Positions 1-5,815 of a stretch of DNA of 8,963 bases are shown in pieces. Below the pieces are notes generated by a model. It worked only from the letters and a program-made list of their open reading frames with translations. It searched no databases and was not told where the DNA came from. The stretch comes from Hyphomicrobiaceae bacterium (GTDB taxonomy: Bacteria; Pseudomonadota; Alphaproteobacteria; Rhizobiales; Hyphomicrobiaceae). The stretch is taken from contig JAFMSC010000143.1 of NCBI GenBank assembly GCA_017353825.1, forward strand, positions 1 through 8,963. The letters run 5' to 3'. The first letter of the stretch is position 1. Every line of letters begins with the position of its first letter. A program made the translations under genes and the position numbers.

Positions 1-16
1 CGGGGCGCGGTGGGGT

Positions 17-2635
17 GTGCCTAGATGGCGCGGGCCTGGCCGGGCCGAACGCGGCTTCGCTGGTAGCGGGCCGGCAGGCGGCGGCCACAAGCCCTATTGG
101 ACGCTCGACGTGCCCGAGCTTCTCGCCGACCTGGGCAGCCGGCGTACAGGCCTCTCGGCCAGCGAGGCGCGGGCGCGCCTCGAGCGCTATGGGCCTAACC
201 GGCTGGCCGACGAGCACGATGTGCGCGCCGCGGCGCTTCTCGCCCGCCAGTTTGCCAACCCGCTCGTGCTCATTCTTATCTTCGGCGCCTCGATTTCGTT
301 GATCGTGCGCGAGTGGACCGAGGCGGTAATCATCCTGGCGATCGTACTCGGCAGCACAATGTTGGGGTTCTGGCAGGAATACGGGGCGAGCCGCGCCGTT
401 GCTGCACTGCGCGATCGCCTGTTGCTGAAGGCCGTGGCACTGCGCGACGACGCCGCGCAACAGGTCGATGCCAGGAGCATCGTTCCCGGCGACGTGGTGC
501 TGCTGTCGGCCGGCAATCTGGTGCCGGCGGACGGCGTCCTGATCGAGGCGCGCGATTTCCTGGTCTCCGAAGCGGCGCTCACGGGCGAGTCCTTCCCCGT
601 CGAGAAGACGCCGGGCCGCACCCCGGCCGACGCCCCACTCAGGGCGCGCACCAATGCGGTGTTCTGCGGCACTTCTGTCCGGAGCGGCACCGCGACGATG
701 GTCGTGGCCGGGACCGGCGCCGCGACGGTGATGGGCGACATATCGCGGCGCCTCGCCGGCAAGCCCATGGATTCGGAGTTTGCGCGGGGCTTGCGCCGCT
801 TCGGCTACATGCTGACCCAGGTGATGATGGCCGTGGTACTGTTCGTTGTGACGGTCAACCTGGTGCTGCACCGGCCGCCGATCGAGTCGCTCCTGTTCGC
901 CGTCGCTCTCGCGGTGGGGCTTTCGCCGGAACTGCTGCCGGCGATCGTCAGCGTCACCCTGTCGAAGGGTGCTCGCGCCATGGCCCGGCAGGGTGTCATC
1001 GTGCGCCGGCTCGACGCCATCGAGAACCTGGGCAGCATCGACATCCTGTGCACCGACAAGACCGGCACGCTCACCAGGGGCGTCGTCGAACTGACAGCAG
1101 CCCTCGACGCAAGCGGAGAGCCGTGCCCGCGCGTGCAGCGCCTGGCATTTCTCAACGCCAGCCTCCAGACCGGCATCGACAATCCGCTCGACAAGGCGAT
1201 CGAGGCGGCCGGAGCCCGAGCCGGCCTCACCATCTCGGGCGTCACTAAGATCGACGAGATCCCGTACGACTTCCTGCGCAAGCGCCTGACGATTGTTATC
1301 GCCGAGACCGGCGCGACGGCCGTCCACACCGTCATCAGCAAGGGCGCGTTCGACAACGTGCTGTCCTGTTGCACGTCGGTCAGGCACGAGGACCGTGGCG
1401 CGCCGCTCGACGATAATGAGCGTCGGCGGCTTGTGGACTTCGTGCGTGACAAGGGCGCGCTCGGCTGCCGCGTGCTCGGGCTCGCCACGCGCGCCGTCGC
1501 CCCCCGCGAGCGCTATGGCCGCGAGGACGAGGCCGACATGACGTTCGAGGGGTTCCTCCTGTTCTTCGATCCGCTGAAGGACGGCATCGCGGCCACGGTG
1601 TCGCAGCTGGCAGCGCTTGGCATCCGCATCAAGGTGATCACGGGCGACAGCCGCCATGTCGCGGCCCACGTGGGCGAGGCCGTCGGGCTCGATCCGGCGC
1701 GGATGCTGACGGGCGAGGAGCTCAACCGCACCAGGAACGAGGCGCTCCTCCCTCTCGCAGAGCACGCCGACCTGTTCGTGGAGGTCGACCCGCAGCAGAA
1801 GGAACGGATCGTGCATGCCTTGCAGCGGCGCGGACATGCGGTCGGCTACATGGGCGACGGCATCAACGACGCGCCGGCACTGAACGTTGCCGACGTCGGC
1901 ATCTCGGTCGACCAGGCGGTCGATATCGCGCGCGAGAGCGCCGATGTGGTGCTGCTGCGGCGCGACCTGGAGGTGCTGCGATCGGGTGTGCTCGACGGCA
2001 GGCGCACGTTCGCCAACACGCTGAAATACATCTTCATCACCACCAGCGCCAACTTCGGGAACATGATCAGCATGGCGGCGGCAACCCTAGTCCTGCCGTT
2101 CCTGCCACTGACCGCCACGCAAATCCTGCTCAACAATTTCCTCTCGGATTTCCCCTCCGTCGCCATCTCCACCGATAACGTGGACCACGACGCGCTCGCC
2201 CAGGCGCAGCGCTGGAGCATTGCCGACGTGCGCGTCTTCATGATCGTGTTCGGGTTGATCAGCACCGTGTTCGACCTCCTGACGTTCGGGCTGCTGCTCT
2301 ATGTCTTTCAGGCCTCCGAGCCGCTGTTTCAGACCACGTGGTTCGTCGTTTCGGTGCTGACCGAACTGGCCGTGGTCCTGGTGCTGCGTACGCACCAGCC
2401 GGCGCTCACCAGTACGCCCAGCAGAATCCTGGTCGTGGCTACGGCTATCGTCGCCGCCATTGCCTTGTCGATGCCCTACCTGGACGGGTTTGCCGCGGCC
2501 TTCGGCTTGGTGGCGCTGCCATTCAAGATGCTCGCCGTGATCGCAACCGTCGTCGTTGCTTATGTGCTCACAACGGAATGGGCCAAGACCCGCTTCTACG
2601 CACGGCGGCGCGCGTCGAAGCGGGTCGACGCGTAG
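17..2635 (+). CDS. MgtA-like P-type cation-transporting ATPase (probable Mg2+ translocating), 5' end uncertain
   Basis: Integral membrane pump that couples ATP hydrolysis to cation movement across the inner membrane; 872 residues as read. Visible P-type signatures are TGES (189-192, actuator domain), phosphorylation motif DKTGTLT with Asp347, KGAF (442-445, nucleotide-binding domain), FDPLKDG hinge (517-523), TGDS (542-545) and GDGINDAP (613-620). Ten hydrophobic segments fit M1-M10: about 80-97, 102-119, 263-284, 291-315, 667-693, 696-718, 738-764, 773-791, 802-819 and 833-851. The M4 motif SPELLP (303-308) and the M6 stretch ending in TDNVD (719-723) resemble the Mg2+-ATPase group (MgtA/MgtB) more than Cu, K or heavy-metal pumps. 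Substrate is inferred from family only. The GTG at 17 lacks a convincing Shine-Dalgarno, the frame stays open to base 2, and residues 1-25 are Gly/Ala/Arg/Pro-rich and unlike the family, so the true start may lie outside the window. Confidence 0.93.
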   Translation: MPRWRGPGRAERGFAGSGPAGGGHKPYWTLDVPELLADLGSRRTGLSASEARARLERYGPNRLADEHDVRAAALLARQFANPLVLILIFGASISLIVREWTEAVIILAIVLGSTMLGFWQEYGASRAVAALRDRLLLKAVALRDDAAQQVDARSIVPGDVVLLSAGNLVPADGVLIEARDFLVSEAALTGESFPVEKTPGRTPADAPLRARTNAVFCGTSVRSGTATMVVAGTGAATVMGDISRRLAGKPMDSEFARGLRRFGYMLTQVMMAVVLFVVTVNLVLHRPPIESLLFAVALAVGLSPELLPAIVSVTLSKGARAMARQGVIVRRLDAIENLGSIDILCTDKTGTLTRGVVELTAALDASGEPCPRVQRLAFLNASLQTGIDNPLDKAIEAAGARAGLTISGVTKIDEIPYDFLRKRLTIVIAETGATAVHTVISKGAFDNVLSCCTSVRHEDRGAPLDDNERRRLVDFVRDKGALGCRVLGLATRAVAPRERYGREDEADMTFEGFLLFFDPLKDGIAATVSQLAALGIRIKVITGDSRHVAAHVGEAVGLDPARMLTGEELNRTRNEALLPLAEHADLFVEVDPQQKERIVHALQRRGHAVGYMGDGINDAPALNVADVGISVDQAVDIARESADVVLLRRDLEVLRSGVLDGRRTFANTLKYIFITTSANFGNMISMAAATLVLPFLPLTATQILLNNFLSDFPSVAISTDNVDHDALAQAQRWSIADVRVFMIVFGLISTVFDLLTFGLLLYVFQASEPLFQTTWFVVSVLTELAVVLVLRTHQPALTSTPSRILVVATAIVAAIALSMPYLDGFAAAFGLVALPFKMLAVIATVVVAYVLTTEWAKTRFYARRRASKRVDA

Positions 2636-2677
2636 GAATGGCGCACAGGCATTGAGCAGCGCGTCCCAGGCAACAAT

Positions 2678-2695
2678 CATTGACCTTGGTCAATG
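2678..2695. promoter_or_regulatory. FNR/FixK-type operator 1 (perfect palindrome)
   Basis: CATTGACCTTGGTCAATG has perfect 8-bp arms around a 2-bp centre and contains TTGACCTTGGTCAA (2680-2693). This matches the TTGA-N6-TCAA consensus of the Crp/FNR family regulators FNR, FixK and Dnr. It lies 43 bp past the ATPase stop. No good -10 element lies at the class II distance on either strand, so what it controls is unclear. The site is seen directly; the identity of the regulator is inferred. Confidence 0.65.
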
Positions 2696-2772
2696 GGAAA
2701 CACCGCGCGCGTTGAGGAGGTCTCGATCCGAGAACGCCGAGCTGCAGCCCGGTGTCGCCGCTCGGACCCCGG

Positions 2773-2788
2773 GGTGGCGCATGCCACC
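2773..2788. repeat. Short GC-rich hairpin downstream of the ATPase gene
   Basis: Perfect 6-bp arms GGTGGC and GCCACC enclose a GCAT loop, just after a CCCCGGGG palindrome (2767-2774). There is no T-run behind it, so it is not a standard intrinsic terminator. It could slow 3' decay of the ATPase transcript, or be chance in GC-rich DNA. Confidence 0.3.
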
Positions 2789-2856
2789 ATATGGGTGTGC
2801 GGTGTCACGCCGCAGCACTCGCGCCATGTCGAAGTTCACATCGCGGGAGGTCCTCG

Positions 2857-2898
2857 ATGGCATTCACCTCAACCTTACGCAGGAAAAACGCCGGTTGA
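2857..2898 (+). other. 13-codon reading frame with strong ribosome binding site (possible leader peptide or gene remnant)
   Basis: GGGAGG at 2845-2850 sits 6 nt before ATG 2857, which is a better site than those of the annotated genes. The frame encodes MAFTSTLRRKNAG and stops at TGA 2896-2898, inside the second FNR/FixK-type box. A 35-codon frame that starts at ATG 2826 and ends at TAA 2931-2933 overlaps it in another register but has no ribosome binding site. It might be a leader peptide read from an upstream promoter, or the 5' remnant of a lost gene. I recognise no family. Confidence 0.2.
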
Positions 2899-2936
2899 CG
2901 CCGATCAACAAGGGATCGGCTGAGGCCAAGTAACGT
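2895..2936 (+). promoter_or_regulatory. Candidate class II FNR/FixK-dependent promoter of the CBS gene
   Basis: Box 2, TTGACGCCGATCAA (2895-2908), fits TTGA-N6-TCAA and is centred at 2901.5. TAACGT at 2931-2936 keeps the three strongest -10 positions (T1, A2, T6). With that -10, transcription would start near 2943, which places the box centre at -41.5, the class II activator position. The resulting leader is about 41 nt up to the ATG at 2984. The elements are seen directly; activity and regulator are inferred. Confidence 0.6.
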
Positions 2937-2983
2937 TGTTCTTGCGGAGGGAAGCCAAGATCAGATCCAGACGGAGTTGTGCC

Positions 2984-3404
2984 ATGAAGGTCAAGGATGT
3001 GATGCACAATGGCGCCGAGTGGGTCACCCCGCGGACGACGGTCGCCGAAGTCGCCAAGAAGATGCGCGATCTGGATGTCGGTGCGATCCCCGTCGGCGAG
3101 AACGATCGGCTGATCGGCATGGTGACGGACCGGGACATCGCCTGCCGAGGCGTCGCGAACGGCGGCGACTGCGCCAGGCTCACGGCCCGCGACGTGATGA
3201 GCAAATGTATCCTCTACTGCCTCGACACCGAGGACTTGGAGGGATGCCCTGCGCATCATGGAGCAGAAGCAGGTGCGCCGGCTGCCCGTTATCAACGACA
3301 GGAAGCGCATGGTCGGCATGCTGAGCCTCGGTGACGTCGCGCATGCGGCCTCGCACGAACTTTCGGGTGAGGTAACGGCCGCCGTCTCCGCGCATCACGC
3401 GTGA
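2984..3404 (+). pseudogene. Two-CBS-domain protein (Hrp1-like), single-base frameshift
   Basis: Small soluble protein of the paired-CBS (Bateman module) family, which usually binds adenine nucleotides or similar ligands as an energy or redox sensor. ATG 2984 follows GGAG (2973-2976) at 7 nt and starts MKVKDVM. CBS 1 covers residues 1-58, with DVGAIPV and GMVTDRDIA. CBS 2 begins with ARDVMS near residue 68, but the frame breaks after LDTEDLE. The original frame then runs into unrelated sequence and stops at 3332-3334. Skipping one G within 3241-3243 restores DALRIMEQKQVRRLPVIND and GMLSLGDVA, ending at TGA 3402-3404. The restored protein is 139 residues, close to the roughly 143 of M. tuberculosis Hrp1. 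This is either a true one-base insertion that destroys CBS 2 or a base-calling error. The candidate FNR/FixK promoter lies directly upstream. Confidence 0.85.
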
Positions 3405-3426
3405 GCGGCGACGCATTTCTCGGGCT

Positions 3427-3498
3427 GCCTGGGTGGGCGCCGCGAGCGGGCCGAGCCGACGGTCGGATCGCCGTCGTCGTGGCGGCGTCCGCCCAGGC
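3427..3498 (+). other. Long nested hairpin, candidate structured RNA or 3' end of the CBS transcript
   Basis: Bases 3427-3443 pair with 3482-3498 as a 17-bp stem with no unpaired base. As + strand RNA it contains two G-U pairs (3434 with 3491, 3437 with 3488); in - strand RNA these would be A-C mismatches, so the + orientation is favoured. Inside it, CGACGG (3457-3462) pairs with CCGTCG (3471-3476) around an 8-nt loop. It begins 22 nt after the restored CBS stop. No T-run follows, so it does not look like a plain intrinsic terminator. Confidence 0.4.
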
Positions 3499-3557
3499 TC
3501 AGCGATAGAGCGACGAGTCCGGTCCCTATCGACCTGGTGTGGCGCGACCTGTCGCGT

Positions 3558-3582
3558 CGCCTCACCCCAGGTTAGTGAGGCG
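3558..3582. repeat. 8-bp perfect inverted repeat
   Basis: CGCCTCAC (3558-3565) and GTGAGGCG (3575-3582) are perfect inverted arms around a 9-nt spacer. It could be a protein-binding dyad or an RNA hairpin. No T-run follows it. Confidence 0.3.
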
Positions 3583-3862
3583 GCTCCGCGGCCGGGCAAC
3601 TGGAGGGGGAGCGTGGAGGGCTTGCTCCTGACGCCTGGGGTGGTCCGCTCCCGCGAACGCTGGCGGGGGTCATAATGGTGCGCCAGAAACGGCACGCCAT
3701 CCTTTGTCGAGAGGGTGATTGGAGGAGCGCGCCGTCAGCATCAGACCCGACAGGCCGCCCAGCGGCATTACCCACTGGCGGGTGCCTAACACCAAGCCAG
3801 CGCCCCAATGCCCGCGTAGTTGTGTGCTCTAGACAAGAAAGCCCTAAGGCTCCTCGCACCCC

Positions 3863-3866
3863 GGAG
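3863..3866 (+). promoter_or_regulatory. Ribosome binding site that sets the acyl-CoA synthetase start
   Basis: GGAG lies 8 nt before ATG 3875. Its context (CCGGAGTTG) resembles that of the CBS gene (ACGGAGTTG), and this supports 3875 as the start. Confidence 0.6.
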
Positions 3867-3874
3867 TTGCACGC

Positions 3875-5722
3875 ATGGATGGTATCGGGCAGCACCGCGC
3901 CTGCGGCCTGGCGGCGATCGAAACGCTCTCCGCTCTTCTGAGATGGCGGGTCGAGGACACCCCGTTCGCGGAGGCCTACCGGCACTTCGATCCTCATCGC
4001 CAGCTCTGGGTTTCGCTCACGTGGCAGGACTTCGGCCATTTGGCCGAACGCTGGGCGCGCGCCCTCGACCATGAGGGCCTAGATCACGGTGACCGCATCG
4101 CCATCCTCATGCCCAACGGCGTCGAGCATGTGGCGATGGACCAGGCGGCGCTCTCGCGGGGCCTGGTCCCAGTGCCTCTGCACGCCATCGACAATCCGGA
4201 AAGCATCGTCTACATCCTCGAAGACAGCGGCGCGGCCCTGCTGTTGATCGACTCGCTCGATCGTTGGCGCAAGCTCGCGTCCCTGGATGGCCGGGCGAAC
4301 GCGCTCAAGCGCATCGTTTGTGCAACAGGGGGGGCAAGCGTCGACGCGGGCGACGGTCGGATCATTGCCCTCGATCGCTGGCTCGACATCGCCCCATCGC
4401 AGACCGCGGGCACCGTCCGGGCGACGACGGTGAAACCAGGCGACCTCGCCGCCATTGTCTACACGTCAGGTACAACAGGGCGCCCGAAAGGTGTCATGCT
4501 TTCCCACGCCAACGTTATGGCCAATGTCAAGGCCATCCATCGGCGCGTACCCGCCGCGGAAGGCGACGTGTTCCTGTCGTTCTTGCCGTTGTCGCACACC
4601 TTCGAGCGCACCGCCGGCTACTACTATCAGATCGCCGTCGGCGCTTGCGTCGCCTACGCGCGATCCGTCGCGCAGTTGGCGCAGGACCTGAAGACGGTAC
4701 GACCGACCGTGCTCGTATCCGTGCCGCGCATTTACGAGCGCTTCTACGCGAGGATCATGGAACAGCGGGACTCGGCGAGCCGGCTGCAGCGCGCCGCGCT
4801 CGACTTGACCTTGAAGATTGGAAGCCGCCGGTTCGAAGCGCGGCAGGGGCGAACCCACCTCGCCTCGGTCGTGGATCGGCTCGCTTGGCCGATTGTCAAA
4901 CGCCTGGTGGCCGACAGAATCTCGGCCGAGCTGGGAGGACGCCTGCGCGTCGCAGTCAGCGGCGGTGCGCCGATCGCCGAACCGATCGTTCGCCTGTTCT
5001 TGTCCCTTGGTCTCGACGTACTGCAGGGCTACGGCATGACCGAGACCTCGCCGGTGGTGGCGGTGAACACGCCTGACGACAACGATCCGCGCTCGGTCGG
5101 CAGCCCGCTCGACGGCATCGAAGTCAGGATAGGCGCCGACGACGAGCTGCTCGTGCGTGGTCCCAGCGTCATGGTCGGCTACTGGCGCAAGCCCGAGGAG
5201 ACGCGCCGGGTGATTGAGGCCGACGGCTGGCTGCACACCGGCGATCAGGCCCGGATCGAGGCGGGGCGGCTTTACATCACTGGGCGCATCAAGGACATTA
5301 TCGTCACCTCGACCGGCGAGAAGATCGCACCCGTCGATCTTGAAACGGCGATCACCTCCGATCCGCTATTCGAGCAGGCCATGGTGGTTGGCGAGCTGCG
5401 GCCCTACCTGGCGGCTCTGGTCGTCGTGAATGCCAACGAATGGGCCAGCGAGAAGGCGCGGCTCGGTAATGAGGCGGACGCAGGGGGCGTGCCCTCGCCC
5501 GGGCGCCAGGCGGCGTTCCTGCTGAAACGCATAGCCGAGGCGGTGAAGGACTTTCCCGCCTATGCCACCCCGCGCACCGTGTGGTGGACCACTGAGCCCT
5601 GGACCATCGGGGATGGTCTGTTGACGCCGACCCTGAAAGTCAAGCGCATCGCCATGGCAGAGAGGTTCGCGGCTCAGATCGACGCCCTGTACGCGCGCAA
5701 GCTTCCCCAGACGGCAACCTGA
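3875..5722 (+). CDS. AMP-forming long-chain-type acyl-CoA synthetase (FadD-like)
   Basis: Adenylate-forming enzyme of 615 residues that would activate a carboxylic acid, probably a medium- or long-chain fatty acid, to acyl-CoA through an acyl-AMP intermediate. Family motifs appear in order: P-loop YTSGTTGRPKG (196-206), adenine-binding GYGMTETSP (385-393), GWLHTGD (451-457) with the ribose-binding Asp, hinge GRIKDIIVTSTGEKIAP (470-486), and C-terminal LTPTLKVKR (583-591) with the probable catalytic Lys588. The GEKIAP and LTPTLKVKR forms are typical of the long-chain acyl-CoA synthetase branch rather than of acetyl-CoA synthetase. Length is normal for that branch. No signal peptide or clear membrane segment is seen. 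The start ATG 3875 is supported by GGAG at 8 nt. The gene is separated from the CBS gene by 470 bp and so probably has its own promoter; it faces the Pat-like gene tail to tail. The exact acyl substrate cannot be read from sequence. Confidence 0.93.
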   Translation: MDGIGQHRACGLAAIETLSALLRWRVEDTPFAEAYRHFDPHRQLWVSLTWQDFGHLAERWARALDHEGLDHGDRIAILMPNGVEHVAMDQAALSRGLVPVPLHAIDNPESIVYILEDSGAALLLIDSLDRWRKLASLDGRANALKRIVCATGGASVDAGDGRIIALDRWLDIAPSQTAGTVRATTVKPGDLAAIVYTSGTTGRPKGVMLSHANVMANVKAIHRRVPAAEGDVFLSFLPLSHTFERTAGYYYQIAVGACVAYARSVAQLAQDLKTVRPTVLVSVPRIYERFYARIMEQRDSASRLQRAALDLTLKIGSRRFEARQGRTHLASVVDRLAWPIVKRLVADRISAELGGRLRVAVSGGAPIAEPIVRLFLSLGLDVLQGYGMTETSPVVAVNTPDDNDPRSVGSPLDGIEVRIGADDELLVRGPSVMVGYWRKPEETRRVIEADGWLHTGDQARIEAGRLYITGRIKDIIVTSTGEKIAPVDLETAITSDPLFEQAMVVGELRPYLAALVVVNANEWASEKARLGNEADAGGVPSPGRQAAFLLKRIAEAVKDFPAYATPRTVWWTTEPWTIGDGLLTPTLKVKRIAMAERFAAQIDALYARKLPQTAT

Positions 5723-5723
5723 C

Positions 5724-5738
5724 GCCTGCCCAGCAGGC
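5724..5738. terminator. Weak candidate hairpin between convergent genes
   Basis: GCCTGC and GCAGGC form perfect 6-bp arms around a 3-nt loop, beginning 2 bp after the synthetase stop in the 93-bp gap between convergent genes. No T-run follows on either strand, so intrinsic termination is doubtful. Confidence 0.3.
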
Positions 5739-5815
5739 TAGGATTCCTGTGCGCAGCCGCCGGTAGAACGTGGACGCCGATGCTCGTCTTCGGCGGCGCT
5801 GAGGGGTATCGTCCA

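Larger units (their letters stand above)
2636..2983. other. 348-bp gap with two FNR/FixK-type boxes, no convincing gene
   Basis: This stretch between the ATPase and the CBS gene holds two TTGA-N6-TCAA palindromes (2680-2693 and 2895-2908), a short GC hairpin (2773-2788) and a 13-codon reading frame with a strong ribosome binding site (2857-2898). Longer open frames across it have no ribosome binding site and no recognisable protein family, so I treat it as regulatory. Confidence 0.6.
3405..3874. other. 470-bp gap without a convincing gene
   Basis: The stretch between the CBS gene and the acyl-CoA synthetase holds a long imperfect hairpin (3427-3498), an 8-bp inverted repeat (3558-3582) and the ribosome binding site of the next gene. 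Open frames on both strands have skewed Arg/Pro/Ser composition, no ribosome binding site and no family I recognise. No TTGA-N6-TCAA box is present. I see no clear sigma-70 promoter, although TTGTGT (3820-3825) could be a weak -35. Confidence 0.5.

Noticed and set aside
2693..2923. 76-codon + strand frame starting in box 1
   Set aside because: No ribosome binding site, the ATG lies in the palindrome, and the composition is Arg/Pro/His-rich with no recognisable family.
2936..2983. N-terminal extension of the CBS protein from TTG 2936
   Set aside because: The extension does not match the family, and ATG 2984 with GGAG at 7 nt starts exactly at the conserved MKVKDVM.
3660..3686. CTGGCG / CGCCAG inverted repeat with a 15-nt loop
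   Set aside because: 6-bp arms with a long loop are expected by chance in DNA of this composition.
3180..3695. - strand 171-codon frame over the CBS gene and gap
   Set aside because: Arg/Pro-rich shadow frame antisense to a clear CBS coding region, with no motif or ribosome binding site.
3820..3848. TTGTGT plus CCTAAG as a sigma-70 promoter for the synthetase
   Set aside because: The -35 is weak and the -10 has almost no consensus match, so it is not listed as a feature.
3572..4072. - strand 166-codon frame over the gap and the 5' end of the synthetase
   Set aside because: It overlaps the well-supported synthetase start and shows no family signature; it is probably a GC-rich chance frame.
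4803..4816. TTGACC half-site of an FNR/FixK box inside the synthetase gene
   Set aside because: The second half-site TCAA is absent at the required distance.
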